From Protopterus annectens (Eukaryota; Chordata; Ceratodontiformes; Protopteridae): a stretch of DNA of 64,000 nucleotides. The stretch spans positions 700,559,721 to 700,623,720 of the forward strand of contig NC_056750.1 of assembly GCF_019279795.1 (NCBI RefSeq), in the 5' to 3' direction. The first letter of the stretch is position 1; each line of letters begins with the position of its first letter. Shown in pieces: positions 1 through 12,260 of the stretch. The translations under genes and the position numbers were made by a program. The notes beneath the pieces are model-generated. The model saw nothing but the letters and a program-made list of their open reading frames with translations. It was not told the origin of the DNA and searched no databases.

Positions 1-240
1 GAAGGGGTGACCATAGGTGTGGAGCATCGATTTCCCATGTTGGTAATGACCAGGTCTAGGATATTGGAGCCCCCGGTGGAACTATTGATTAGTTGATCCA
101 GGGCATTGGAATTTATGAAATTCCAAGAACTGTTGAGCAAAGGTGCTGGTACACGAGTAGGTTTCCCAGTTAATGGCAGGGTAGTTGAAATCACCCAGTA
201 TTAGGGTGTTTGGGTGTATATTACTATTTTCCAATATCTT
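1..240 (-). mobile_element. CR1-like LINE, endonuclease-domain fragment
   Basis: Read on the minus strand, this stretch encodes the C-terminal part of a LINE apurinic-type endonuclease. The motif NYPAINWET corresponds to the GDFN-type catalytic block, and LDLVITNMGN is the usual LDLV-T block. The element's 3' side runs off the left edge of the window, and similarity stops near 240. It matches the same domain of the CR1-like copy at 2390-4690 in layout, but it is a separate copy. Family assignment rests on motif recognition only. Confidence 0.7.
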
Positions 241-269
241 CTGATATTCTTCATTCTATTCACATTTAA

Positions 270-1730
270 AGCTAAAATCTTCAGCTTTTAAATTATATAG
301 ATGTTCCTGTCTTATCATTTACCTTTTTTATTTTCTTTCACAGTTACATTTTTAACTTTTCTTTTCCTCTCTTTTACCCTTTTCCCTATTGAATTTTGCA
401 TTCCTCTCACTACTTGCCAATTTACATATTCTTCTTCACTCATATTGAGCACCTCGTCTTCCCCTTCTCTGTCCATGTGTTATGCCTCCATTATTATATA
501 TTTGTTTTTTTCCTGTTTTTCATGTTCCTTTTCTATATTTTTAAAATGTACTGAATCCTGTATACCTTCTTTTTCTACAATTTCTTCATAATCTACCCAT
601 GTATGTCCAGGTTTTCCACATTTTTTACATTTCGTATCACATTTTTTGATTCATGCCCTGCTTTACCACAAATTTTCATTTATCACATTCACTAATCACG
701 TGATTATTTTTTCCACAAAAAAGCATGTTTTAGGTTGCCCTCTGTATTTAACAAATCCTCTATTACCATTCACATTAATCAGGCTATGAATATGCACAAC
801 ATTGTCACATTACAGTTTCAAAATAATCCCACATTACCAATCCCTAGTACATAAACCTCTTTTATCATATATTTTTTGTGCCCATCACATCTCTGCATAT
901 TGTTTTTAAATCTTCTTTCAGTTCATCTTTTTCAACTTCTGTTCTAAATTGTATCATAACTTTTTTCTTTCTCTGTGAAATGCCTGTACTACATATTCAG
1001 TCCAAGGATTACAATTCTTTTTTTCCCATTTTTCTAAGAAATTTCCCATATACTATCCTGATTCAAAAAACATATTACAGTACATTTCTTTGTTTATAAT
1101 AATAAAAGCTTTTACCTCCTTGGGTGAAACACCCAGTGGTGCAACTATAGTGTTCCATACTTCATACCTGTCCAGTCCTGTTTCTTTCATACTGCTTATA
1201 TTTACATATTTCTTCATCTCTTCACTTCCTCCCTGTTTTACTGTCTAAGCATATGCTTTCCTTTTTTTGTGTGTTCTACAACCTCCTCCTCTTCTATTTT
1301 CTCCATGATTTCACTCCACAATGCCACCAGTTCGCTCTCCAGTTCACATTGGTTAATCATTTCTTTTAAATAAACATTCCACAGCCCTTCAAATTGAAGG
1401 GTTGTAATAATACATTCCTGCTAACTCTCTTCTTCTCCCTCAAATAGCTTTTCTTGAATTAAGATGTCCGAATCTGTAACCACTCCACTGATTTTATTTA
1501 ATGCTCCATTCTCCTCCAATATCAATGAATTCTTCATTGCTTCCATTTCATTTAGCTGCTTTTCATGTAAACACTCAGCCATCCCCATGCTCGTTTTTGC
1601 CTTATCCATTTTATATTTTGGTCGTTCACACTCACCATACTTCCTCCTGTTTCTCTGGGCCGCCTACACTCCTGGAACATAAACAGGAAGTAGGATGTAC
1701 CATTATCAGTAGTGTCCCTGTATGCTAACA
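270..1730 (-). mobile_element. Tx1-type LINE ORF1 remnant with three zinc knuckles
   Basis: The plus strand is T-rich. On the minus strand fragments of a nucleic-acid-binding ORF1 appear in broken frames. Around 600-760 there are three CCHC-like knuckles in a row: CFFCGKNNHVISEC, then ICGKAGHESKN, then CKKCGKPGHTW. They are preceded by GFVKYRGQPKTC, a lead-in typical of ORF1 proteins of the Tx1 branch of L1-like LINEs. Further upstream (1421-1609) is an acidic, coiled-coil-like stretch of 62 residues. Several frameshifts and stops separate the pieces, so this is an old copy. A retroviral-type Gag is the main alternative, but three knuckles after this lead-in favour Tx1. Confidence 0.55.
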
Positions 1731-2389
1731 ACTAGGGGAAGTTCCCCAATGCCCTTATCACATTTCCAGTAGTAGTATAAATTTCAACTTGGGCCTCCCC
1801 TGAATAGAGTTCACTAGCCCAGTGGGATGAACCCCATCAATAAAGGATACATGAATAAGTTATGTTATGCTTTCTGTAGTACATTCATCTTCTCTCATTT
1901 CCTTGAATAATGGCTTAATGTACTGGTTCTTATATTCATACATTCATATATTGTTACTAGGTTAATGACCCAGGGGGCCTTTCTAAGCCTAGGCAAGTTT
2001 TCCCGGAAGAATAATGATGTCCTGTATCCAAGTAGAACATTGTGGGCCAGTCATTTATAGGCTACCTCTGTCCTTAAGGGACATGGGTGCCAGGCCTGGT
2101 ATAAATTTCCTAAACATAATCCACTGGTCTACATTGCACTTATGTTGGTAAATATGAACTCAGCTTGACAGGAAAAGCAAGTCTTTTCCAAAGGAGGGTC
2201 AGCCTCTGGGACCACACATCTGTCTTTTCAGCATGTTCTGTTAAGTCACAAACAAAATTCAGGTCCTTAGACTTTGTATTTTTCACACTGATGAATGAAT
2301 ATACAGGAGATTCATAAGTATGCTTGTCTTGTAAACCAGACATAGTTCTCCCCTCAGAAGTAGAGGAAAAGGGATTTAAAGTACTCTGC
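1731..2389. other. Stretch with no recognised feature
   Basis: No domain, repeat or RNA gene was recognised. An open frame of 83 codons on the minus strand (2140-2391) has no recognisable motif and could be the untranslated end of a neighbouring LINE. A T-run near 2420 marks the probable 3' side of the following LINE. Confidence 0.3.
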
Positions 2390-4690
2390 ATTGGGTAGGT
2401 TAGTTACACCTTGTGTTTTTTTTTTTGTAAGGAACCTCTGAGGTGTCTCTCTTTTCTGCATATGCTTAGTCGGGTACATACCGAAAGGAGTATTGTACTC
2501 TATGATTGGTCTGATAAGGGCAAAGTACAGTAGGATAATGACCTTGTTGGACCTAGATGCTATGCCATTACTTATAAGTTGCGTAACAAAAGGATTTCCT
2601 CATTACATTGGCTACGTGGTAGTCGAAGGTAAGGCTACTGTCTATGTGTATATCCATATCCCTGACCACTGGGTCAGCTCTTAGAGGTGTATATTTAACA
2701 CAATAATTAGCAGGGATGGTTGACTTCTCAAAGGGTACAATTATGCATTTCTTAGCATTGAGTTTAAGACCATGGCTTTGGAATCATTTATTAGTCAGAG
2801 ATGGGCCTTTTTTAAGAATGTTAGTATTTGCAGGGGAGTCGATGGTAACCCCACAGCTTGCAATCATCTGCAAGCTTAGTCAGCCATAAACCTTCAGTGA
2901 TTGTTCCACTTCAGAAAACTAGATGCCAAAAAAGGAGTGGGCCCGGTACCAAATCCTGGTAGACTGCACTAGTGCCTAGCCTCTTGGTTGAGATGGACTC
3001 ACCTGTTTTGACCTCCTGCATCCTATCAGTGAGCCTGTTGGCTACCCAACAGGTGATAAAGGGTTTATACTTAATTTAGTCAGCTTGTCTGTAGTGCCTG
3101 AGTGGGGTATTGTATCAAAAGCCTTGGCCAGGTTGAGGTAAGCTGTGTGCACAGTCCTGTCCTCGTCCATCACTTTAGTGACCCTCTCAAAGAAGTTCAC
3201 CATATTTAATAGGCATGACCTTCCTTTGACAAAGCTGGTTTGTGATGGTTCCAGTATTTGTAAGTTACCTATATCCTCATTGATCATGTCCATGAAGATT
3301 CTTTCCATGGCCTTACATATGAGGCTAGTCAGACTTATGGTCCTGTAGTTACCCAGATTGGTGGTTGGACCTCTTTTGTGCAGGGGAAGACTAGCTATGT
3401 TCCATTCCTTAGGCACAAAGCCTGACTGCAGGCTCTAGTTGAAAAATTATTCAAGTGGACCAGAGAGGACACGTTCCATGCTATTTAGTAATCATCTCAG
3501 GATGTTATCAGGGCCCATTGATGCAGTGTTTCTGACCTTGGAAAGTGCATTAAAGACCTGTTCCTTAGTAATTCCTAGGGGGACTGTAGTATGTGCTAGC
3601 CAAAAGGTGTGGGTAATTCTATTTACAATAAGTTCTGTGCATTTGGTGCATATTTCCCTTGAGGTAATGGACAATGCGGTTGAAAGCTTTATAGCTGTCC
3701 TTTGCCTGAAAATGTGTTCTTTTCTTCAACTTCAGCCTTTGAAGTATTAATTAACATTCTTAGTTGCCTGTTTAAATTGGTCACAGTTTTTTTAGCATGT
3801 TGGGATTTTTTTCTTTTGTTATATAACTGATTGATGTCATGATTCCACTAGGTTGGCTTGTCTTTTGAGTTTATCTTATTCTTAATATGAGTGGGCACAG
3901 CTCACTCTTTACAGCTATCAATTTGCCTGTATAGGATTTTGTAAGTAGCTTAGCATGTGCTATGGTGTTTATTGGGTTTGGTGCTACTCAGAATTTAGCC
4001 AAGATGTCACTTTTAGTAGATAGGTTAGCTTTGGAATAGTTTCTAAAGGTTCTTGGTTTTGCTGGATCCCCAGATATTTTTTTTTACTTCATGCAATACT
4101 GCCTTATAGTCATATCTGACAAGTGTGGACATTACATTGGGTGAGGAATATCACTCTCCCATGTTTGTGAATACAAGGTCAATGATGTTTATGCTCCTGG
4201 TAGGAGAATAGACCGACTGTTCCAGAATGTTGATAATAAAATTTAGGAGTCTTTGGACTTGCGCATTAGAAGTGGAATAATATTCCCACTCTCTAGAGGG
4301 ATAGTTGAGATCCCCCGTGGAGATCATATTGGATTGAATGGTGAGGGACTCTGGTATATTGAGATAGGTAGTATGGGTTTCTTGGGACATGGGGACCTAT
4401 AAGTTGCAAGGATATGGTATGAGACCCTGTTTTTGGTGAGTTGCGCGTGTATGACTTCCACTGGGTCATTCACTTTAACTAGTCTGGATGTGAGGTTGTT
4501 TTTAATATAGACTTTGACTCCTTGACCTTTAACTCACTCTTGTGCAGTAGCTGGTGTAAAGGTGTGAAAGACATTATAACCTTGTATTGTTGGTGTACTC
4601 ACCATGACTTCAAACCATGTCTCTAGTACTACACAGATGTCTACACTCTCCAAATTGCACTGTTTCATTTGTGAGGTATTAAAAATGTAT
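2390..4690 (-). mobile_element. CR1-like LINE with endonuclease and RT domains, degenerate
   Basis: On the minus strand the order from right to left is endonuclease (about 4690-4130), linker (4100-3500), reverse transcriptase (3420-2900) and the C-terminal region (2900-2400). The endonuclease shows SETWFEVM, KGQGVKVYI, STGDLNYPSREWEYYS and IIDLVFTNMG. The RT shows LPLHKRGPTTNLGNYR and, further on, AYLNLAKAFDTIPHSG, equivalent to the catalytic YLDFxKAFDxVPH block of CR1 elements. The expected KASMGPDNI-like segment before RT is also present. Domains lie in different frames with stops between them, so the copy is dead. The left end near 2390 is a poly-T stretch on the plus strand, which fits a 3' tail. 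Confidence 0.85.
3042..3416 (-). pseudogene. CR1-like reverse transcriptase fragment, 124 codons
   Basis: This is the longest open stretch of the CR1-like RT. It starts at MPKEWNIASLPLHKRG, covers the fingers block (NYRTISLTSLICKAMERI), the GRSC block (VKGRSCLLNMVNFFERV) and the first catalytic aspartate block (YLNLAKAFDTIPH), then ends. The palm YxDD block is not in this frame. The usual aspartate in YLD is asparagine here (YLN), which would be expected to disable catalysis. It is part of the LINE at 2390-4690. Confidence 0.8.
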
Positions 4691-5232
4691 CCTTATCATA
4701 GGTATAATCTTCTGGAGAAATTACTTGACTATAACAAACTGGTACCTGATGGTTATTTACTTAACCCTTCCCATGACATATATGTTCATTTGCCTTTAAC
4801 AAAATGATTGTTACATATTATTTGAAAAGAAGCTATTAAAATGCCTTTGTCTAAACTTCATTCTGTCATTATTATATCACAGTATATACCTGTGTAACAC
4901 CTTCCTTGCCTTTTATAATTGCATGGAAAGCTTGTAGCATCTAAAGTACAGTACCACTTTAATAATTATGCACCGTTTGCAGATTTAAGCAAGGTAGAAG
5001 TATCTTGACTGTTATCTGAATGCTGTCTGATTCTTATCTTTAATAACATGAACAATGGACAGCTAACTGGGTGAACTTTATTGGTCTTAAGGCCTTTGAC
5101 AATGCTATCATTCAGTGCTGAGCATTTGCTCATCTAATGATGGTTTTAGCCATATAGGTCTGGACAGTTTTGCTTTTTACCTCTTTTAAAGAAACTTCTA
5201 TCATCAAATTATAGAATATTTTTTGTGCATAT
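4691..5232. other. Spacer between CR1-like LINE and DIRS element A
   Basis: AT-rich sequence with no recognised domain, repeat or RNA gene. It ends at the left inverted terminus of the DIRS element. Confidence 0.3.
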
Positions 5233-5396
5233 AAACATTGTGATCTGATATTGTCAGTTTTTCATCTCCTCACATGTGGGTTCAGATCCTAGCCGTCAGA
5301 TGTCACTCAGACATTAGCAAGCTCATGGCAACCAAAAAGCTCTTGGGTAACTTCCCTTTACCCACAGTGCTTCTCTCCTCATTACCCCAGATCTCT
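5233..5396 (+). repeat. Left inverted terminal repeat of DIRS element A
   Basis: The reverse complement of 11209-11366 reads almost the same as this stretch. Shared blocks are CTCACATGTGGGTTCA, GCAAGCTC, AGCTCTTGGGTA and TTACCCACAGTGC, in the same order and spacing apart from small indels. Long, imperfect inverted ends are characteristic of DIRS elements. Confidence 0.85.
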
Positions 5397-5706
5397 TTTG
5401 CCAGTTTCTGAAGATGTGGTCATTTCAGCTAGCTCTTGGTGTCAGGTTGTAATTTTTTCCTTTTTTCACTTCAAATTTATTCAAGCTTCAATATATTTCA
5501 GTAGTATAATTCTTGTGTGGCCCTTTCTTGAACTTTTGGTCTGTTCTGGTGTTGCTAGTTACTTTATTCAGCTTACATTTACTTCTTCATTTTCCTTCCT
5601 GCCACTAACATTTTTTGATAGGTTACTCCCCCCCTTTTACCCTTGAGGTATTGTTTGCCTACCTTTTATCTGCCAAAAAAAAAAAAACTTTCCTTTGTTT
5701 TCTTAA

Positions 5707-6258
5707 GTGAGTGTGTCTGTGAATGTATTGTGCCCTTCCTCCTCTGTTATGGTGGAGAAACAGGAGAAACTTTCTGGTTTCAAGAAGTGCATAAACTGCG
5801 GGCATAAGATTCCATTTAGCGACTTGCATACCCTATGTGAATATTGTTGTGGGCCTCTGCATTTACAGGAGGACTGTGCGATATGTCACTCCTTTAATAA
5901 TAGAGTCTTAATTGACCAAAGGAACAAACTCCTTTTAAGAGGGATGTTGCCTTCAGCCTTTGATAAAGCTATTTCTGTAGCAAAGGATAAGACACGTTCA
6001 ACTTCTAAAACAAAATCGTCTGCTTTAACCTTGTCATCCAAATCTTTGGACAATGCTAAGAAAAGACCTTCTTTGGCACAGAGTGATTTTTCAGAGCTAA
6101 AGTCCAAAAAGATCAAATTTCCCTCATCTGGGGAGTCTCAAATTCAGTCGGAGTCATCTTCTCTGACCACTGCTTCATCGGATTCACCTTCTTCAGCTTC
6201 AATCTCATCTGGCAAGGATGGGTTGGATCCCATCATAGCCCTTTCGAGCCAATTTTGA
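5707..6258 (+). pseudogene. DIRS Gag-like N-terminal region (fossil)
   Basis: An open stretch of 183 codons at the start of the element's coding part. It carries a cysteine/histidine-rich segment (CINCGHKIPFSD, CEYCCGPLH, CAICHSFN) followed by serine- and lysine-rich sequence. The same order of cysteines is seen in the sister element at about 12610-12740, which supports it as the Gag-like protein of this family. It is part of an inactive element. Confidence 0.7.
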
Positions 6259-9200
6259 CATTACTGAGAACAAGTTACTCTCCCTCATTCGACCCATTTC
6301 CTTTGAGAGTACCATCCCCTTTTCTATTAAGGCCAAGATCCACTTCTGCTTTGTCCTGCCATTCAACTAGGAGTGTTACAGAAGAGGATGTGGAACAAAT
6401 GGTGCCGAATATCTTATGGGTGCAGGGTATCACTAGGTCTCCCTCGGCCCTTTTGGCTCCATGTCTACCTAAACTGTCCACTCCCCCTCTTCCCCCTCCT
6501 CCAACTTCTGGCCAAGTTTTGAAGCTCATGGATCCGATATGTCCAGTGTCTTTGAGTTCGGATCCTAGGTTGTCCTCTTCCTCACATCAGACTTCCAGTT
6601 GGAGCTTATCAGCTTTTTCAGAGCTGGAGAGCTCCTGGAGCCAAAGTGAGCTTCACAAGCCTTGGGCACAGTTGACTCCCAGGTCCTTGGAGTGGTCGAT
6701 GCCATTTGGGGATTTGGTGAAAATGAGCTCACCTCTGGCTTCAACCCTGGGCAAGCTGTCTTCTGGACTTGACGGATCTCCATCCCAAAAGCATGGCTTA
6801 TCTGGTCTGGAGTCCTTGTCCTTCCAGGAGCAGTCAGCCTTTGGGGCTTTGGAGAAGGCTGTGACTGCCACTACACCGAAAAAGTCACCTGGCCCCTTGG
6901 ATCTGTTATCCCAGACAGACATCCAGCGTTCTTCTTTGTCACATCTTGTTCCACAAGGACAGCAGGAGCCTAGGCTCCAGCATATACCCATCAGGGTACC
7001 ACTGACTCTTCTCATACCTCCCCAGACTATCCCTCCAAGGAGATCCCTTGGAAGAGATTATGGAAGAGGAAGCATCTGGACTCACAGAGGAGTCAGCCAC
7101 TGAAGACACCAACCTCAAAGAGGATGAGGGTTACCCATGGTCACCCTGAGACCATTTCTTTTGGGGAGATTCTGAAAATTTTCAAGCAGAGGGGTGACTG
7201 GAAGTCCAGCAACCCTTCACCTGAGGAGTCTGTGTACCTGGCTGCCTTTGGTTCCCGATCATCTACATCCTGGGTGACTCCGCCCACTGATGAGCTCATA
7301 TATCTAATCTTATGGTGAGCATGGGAGACCCCAGATTCCATTGAGCCAGTTCCCTGGAGACCAAATAAGATTATAACCACTCCATCTGATAAGACTTTCT
7401 GGACTAAGGGGGTTGCAGTAAATGCCATGGTCGTGGTGGCAGCAACCAAGAAATCTCTTTCCAAGGAGAGTTCAAATATCCATCCTCCTAATAAAGATTC
7501 TAGGATGATGGAAACATGTGGGAAGTGTGTCTTTTCCTCAGAAACCTTTGCCATGATGTCGCTGAATTATCCATCTTACTAGGTTACAAAGGGATTTGAT
7601 CAAGGAGCTGTCAGATACCCTTCAAGGAGAAGTAGGTGAAGGATGTAAAAAGTAGCTTCCCAGTTAGCCACCCTACATTCATTTGTCAACTCTTTCATGA
7701 GGCTCATTTCCCACACAGCCGAAGGAATGCGCAAAGCACTGGGTTCCCGAATTTCCATGAGGAGGCATGCCTGGATGCACATTTGCGATTTTGTGGAACC
7801 TTTTAAGTCTTCATTCATCAATGCTCCATTTGACGGTATGTCACTTTTTGGCTTCAAACTCAGGCCTGCTATTCATATCTGAGAAGAAAGGTAAGGCCCT
7901 TACTGCTGTGGGACATACATTTTCAGCTTCTCAGAGACCCTATCCCAAAGCTCAGAGAGGTAGTAGAAAAATGTGTTTCAAAAAGTCTCAATGGTCATAC
8001 CAGGACACGTGTTGAGAGTTTTCCCCAAGAGGCAGAGGGGGAAACAACAATGGAAGATGTCTCCCTTGTGAGAGAGGAGGTCCACAGAACCAAGGTTCTT
8101 GAAAGAAGGCCTGATTGTCCACATCAGGAGACAATCAGGGGTCAACTATCCCTGCACTGGAGAGCCTGGTGGAAGATGACTTCCAATGTGTGGCTGTAGA
8201 GGACACTATCCAGGGGTTACCAAATTCCCTTTTCCCATCAACCACCTCCCAACAAGAAAATTCTGGATGTTCCACCCTGTCAAAGGGATCAAGCAGTCTC
8301 ACAAATTCATAAACTGTGGGGAAGAGAGTCATCCAAGTGGTCCCTCCGACCAGAGAGGATTTGGAACTTAAGATTCTTTGTAGTTCCAAAGAAAACTGGG
8401 GACTGGAGACAGATTCTGGATCTCAGCAAATTAAACAAATCAGTCCATCTCAGCAAGTTCCACATGGTCACAGTACAGTTCCTTTCCTGGAAAAGGATGA
8501 TTGGATGTGTTCAGTAGATCTTCAGGATGCTTAGTACCACATAAAAGATGGACAGGCCCTCCAGAAGTCGAGAGCAATTCATTACCAGTTCAGAGTGCTG
8601 CCTTTTGGTCTCACTACCACCCTCAGTGTTCACCAAATGTATGGCAGTGGTTGTGGTTCTCCTAAGATGACAAGGATTCCATTTTTTTCCATACTTAGAT
8701 GACTGGCTGATTTCCACCCCGACCAGGCATCTACTAGTTCACATTAGGGACTCTGTTCTTCAACTTTGTTAGGAATTAGGCATAGTCATAAAATCTCAAC
8801 TGAAACCCACTCATACAATACAGTTCATAGGAACCCTGCTAGACACAACTCAGATGATTGCCAAACTACCCTCTTCCAGAGTATTAGCAATCAAAAGGCA
8901 GACCACAAGATTAATCAGAAGCAAAAGGATAGCTACCCGTGATGTTCTACAAGCCTTGGGCTCTATGGCTGCTGCAATTGTATTGGTTCCTCTAGCCAGG
9001 TTTCACATGCAAATTTTGCAATGGCTTCTAGCCTCTCAATGGCCAAAAATTCATCATCCAATGTCTTATCAGATCCTCATAACGTTTTCAAAAAGGATTT
9101 CTCATGATGGATTCATTCACACCAGGTGACAAAGGTTTGACCATTTATTCCCCTTAACCACAGGCCACGGATGCTTCCCAGATGGGGTAGGGAGGGCATT

Positions 9201-9658
9201 ATATGGGAAAGACTGTCCAAGGTTCCTGGTCTGTAGACAAGACCAAGCTCCACATAAATGTCCTAGAGATGAGGGTGGTGCTCTTAGAGATTCAATCAGA
9301 CATGTTCAACATTTCAGTTGTATGGTATGTAAACAAGCAAGGAGGAACCAGATTGTACCCTCTCTTTCGGGAAGTGCTGAAAGTGTGGCACTGGGTTATC
9401 TCATCCAACTGCTTTTTAATATTTTGAGGAAATCCAATGTCATAGCAGACAATCTGAGCAGAGCCATTCTCATGCCACACAAGTGGTCCCTAAACCAGAA
9501 TGTTACAGAGAATATTTTCCACACAAGGAGCCAGCCTTGCTGCAATCTTTTTGCTTCTCCATTAAACAACAAATGCAGCAACTACTTTGCCCTGGTTCCC
9601 CCACAAGGGCAAACCCCAATGGATGCTCTGATACACAATTGGCCCCCCAGACTTCTGT

Positions 9659-10932
9659 ATGCCTTTCCCCCGTTCTGCTGATCCCCAAGTTTCTTCAGAA
9701 AGACTGAAGGTTAAAGAGGACAGTAATCCTCATTGTACCATAATGGCCACAGCAAATCTGGTTTCCTTTTCTTTGGCCTCATCTACAAAAGGCTCCATGG
9801 AATCTGGATACCTTTCCAGACCTGTTGTCACAACCGACAGGAATGACTCATCCCAACCTTCACAATCTCAAGCTGACAGCTTGGTTCCTCCACTTCCATT
9901 GATCACCAGACAATCTGTGCTTTCCTCCTCAGTCCATCATATCTTGATGTCCTCCAATATGCCATTTACTCAGAAACTATATAGGAGTAAATGGAAGAGG
10001 TTTGCACTTTGGGGACAAAAAGACAATATGGAGCCCATCATGGCTCCCGTTCATTTCATTATGCAATTTCTAGCCCACCTTTTCAATAACCTAGCAGCAG
10101 CAGCATCTACTATTAATGTGCAGTTAGCAGCTATTTCACATTTTCATTCTGGGTTGTCCTTGAATTCCCAGAAACTTTGCAAAGCCTTCTTAAAAGGGAC
10201 CATGTTGTTAAAACCTCCATACAAGGATACTTCTCCCCCTTGGGATTTAAATCTGGTTCTGCATCTGTTTACTCAACCCCCCTTTGAGCCTGCAGCAACT
10301 TGTGATAAGTATCTTTTTTGGAAGACTCTCTTCTTGCTAGCTATCACATCAGCAAGACGGATATCAGAACTTCACTCGTCTTAGCCTTTGTTTGGTTTTT
10401 CATAAAGACAGAGTCTCTTTGCATACCACCCATTTTTTTTTTGCCCAAAGTTATTTCTCAAACAGCTATTAATCAGATTATACATTTCCCAGTTTTCTTC
10501 CCTAATTTTAGTAATAAGGGTTAATATGTATTGCATCTGTTGGATGTTCATAGACAGTTACATTTCTGCTCACATAGACCAAAAGAGTTTCAGAGAGCAG
10601 GACAACTGTTCATTGCATTTGCAGGGCCTAGGAAAGGCCTTCCACTTACAAAAGTTACCTTATTGAAGTGGCTTTCTAGTTGTATTTCCTTTATTTGCAC
10701 TTCGAAAGTCATGAAGCCTGTTAAGTCCATTCGGGCTCATTCTACCAGAGCAATGGCTACTTCTGTGGTCTTCCAGACCAGTGCTTCCTTGGATAATATT
10801 TGTGCAGCTATCACTTGGGCAAACCAACATACCTTTAACACTCATTACAAATTAGATTTGATCTCCAGGGGAAGGGCTTTCTTTCGCTCGATGGTTCAGA
10901 GGAACATTCTCCTGCGAGTTCTTCCTGGGTAA
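9659..10932 (+). pseudogene. DIRS tyrosine recombinase region (fossil)
   Basis: This region encodes the linker after RNase H and then the recombinase. Features visible are KRFALWGQK and LAAISHFHSGL in the N-terminal core-binding part, the ITSARRISELHSS block with the first catalytic arginine, and near the end IRAHSTRAMATS with the HxxR-type block. HYKLDLISRGRAFF closes the domain. It would join circular cDNA into the genome in an active element. The region is broken and inactive. Confidence 0.82.
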
Positions 10933-10949
10933 AAGTAGCTGGGGTCTCT

Positions 10950-11010
10950 GTCCCACATTTGAGGAGAAGATGAAGAACTGACAATATCAGATAAAGAAGT
11001 TAAGTACTGA
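10950..11010 (+). repeat. Internal complementary region of DIRS element A
   Basis: Just after the recombinase the sequence contains ACATTTGAGGAGAAGATGAA followed by GAACTGACAATATCAG. Its reverse complement matches the outer part of the left terminus (CTGATATTGTCAG, then TTCATCTCCTCA). DIRS elements carry such an internal copy, complementary to their termini, to restore the ends during circular replication. Confidence 0.7.
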
Positions 11011-11208
11011 TCATAACGTTCCATCTGTATTGTTGATTGTTCATCTCTCTCCTCACATTCCCACCCTCCAACCCCCATCCTTGGATTTCTGGTTGAATGA
11101 GAAGATGTTTTTTAGGGTTAGATTAAATTTCATTAGACTCCAGAAATTGCTTTACTTAAGGCTCTTTTGTGTGTTAAATACTAATCCTTCTCTTCATACT
11201 ATTATAAT

Positions 11209-11366
11209 AGCAAATAAGATTTTGGGTAATGGGGATAGGTGCACTGTGGGTAAGGGGGAGATACCCAAGAGCTTGCTAACGGCTGAGTCGGATCTGAGGG
11301 CTTGGATATGAACCCACATGTGAGGAGAGATGAAAAATCGACAATACAGATGTAATGTTATGGTGA
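11209..11366 (-). repeat. Right inverted terminal repeat of DIRS element A
   Basis: Inverted partner of 5233-5396. It includes GCACTGTGGGTAA, TACCCAAGAGCTTGC and TGAACCCACATGTGAGGAG on the plus strand. Confidence 0.85.
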
Positions 11367-11479
11367 GTACATAACTTATTTTTCTACTGTGTTGGGATAT
11401 CTGCTGATCATTTATTTCATAAACAGATTTGCACCTGATCAACCTGTCTCAGTGTACTGCAATTTGTTGAGTACTTAGC

Positions 11480-12115
11480 CAGGGTGTTGGATTTGATTTG
11501 ATTCTTATGGTTGTTATAGATGTACATTTAGAATATTGGTGGAGTTTGTGAATACTGTGGTGGTCTCTCATGATGAAGGAGAGGAAGGTTATCACTTAGG
11601 GTGTGGAGGAGAGCACTAGAGGAGATAATTTTGTTTGGGGAGCCAGTAAGGATCCAATCTAAAGTGGATTTCCTGTCAGATTGCCTATCTTACCTATCTG
11701 GGGATGCATTAAACTGGGTTAGCCCATAGACATTTATTGTAGCATTAGAAGTGCCATTGTTTATTGAGGTGTCTGTTCATATTTAATTCACCTATTATGA
11801 TCGTTTCCTGAGGAATATTTGAGGAAGCCCAATTCCTCCTCTTCTGCTGATTTTGTATTGTCTGGAGGAATGTAAATTCCTGTTCCGCATACAAGCTTGA
11901 AGTTTATTGAGTTTTAGGAGGAGGATGATGATTTCAGCACTTTTTTATTTATGGGTTATCAAGGGGTGAATAGTTAAGCTAAGGGATTTGTTGTAAAGTA
12001 TAGAAACACAACATGCTTTTTTTTCTTACATTATCCAAGCTTTAGTAGTTGCAATGACATATGAGGAGTACTGTGCTATCCAGTCATGGACGTATCCTAG
12101 TTTATTTCTAATGCT
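11480..12115 (-). mobile_element. LINE endonuclease-domain fragment between two DIRS elements
   Basis: On the minus strand fragments of a LINE endonuclease are readable: GTGIYIPPDN (the YRPP-like block), NVYGLTQFNASPDR, and STLDWILTGSPNKI followed by LLHTLSDNLPLLHHERP (the SDH-type C-terminal block). The order is correct for an L2/CR1/Rex-type apurinic endonuclease. Frames are interrupted and no RT follows, so it is a short decayed piece. Its exact clade cannot be told by eye. Confidence 0.6.
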
Positions 12116-12127
12116 TAAATTTATAAT

Positions 12128-12260
12128 CTGATGTCAATTTTCATTCATTCCTCAACATGTGGGTTCAGTCTGATCCAACTCAGATGCTTTTTTATAGCTT
12201 GTGGATACTGCAAAACTAGTGAGCTCCTCCCTTGCCCATAATGCTCTAGTCCCCTTCCAG
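12128..12260 (+). repeat. Left terminus of DIRS element B
   Basis: Aligns with the left terminus of element A. TGTCAATTTTCATTCATTCC and CAACATGTGGGTTCAG correspond to the same blocks at about 5253-5284. No inverted partner is seen downstream because the right end of this copy is missing. Confidence 0.7.

Larger units (their letters stand above)
5233..11366 (+). mobile_element. DIRS-type retroelement A (fossil, structurally complete)
   Basis: A tyrosine-recombinase retroelement of the DIRS order, about 6.1 kb. Parts in order are the left inverted terminus (5233-5396), a Gag-like region with a cysteine-rich segment (from 5707), reverse transcriptase (about 8310-8790), RNase H (about 9170-9470), tyrosine recombinase (about 9950-10930), an internal complementary region (about 10950-11010) and the right inverted terminus (11209-11366). 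Such elements use a recombinase instead of an integrase and make no target-site duplication. The reading frames are broken in many places (roughly ten or more), so this is an inactive fossil. It belongs to the same family as the element starting at 12128. Confidence 0.88.

Noticed and set aside
301-591. Hydrophobic 96-codon frame on the plus strand
   Set aside because: The hydrophobic look comes from the T-rich complement of an A-rich LINE ORF1 on the minus strand.
6255-7103. 282-codon serine/proline-rich frame considered as a host gene
   Set aside because: It lies inside DIRS element A between the Gag-like and RT parts and has a parallel in element B.
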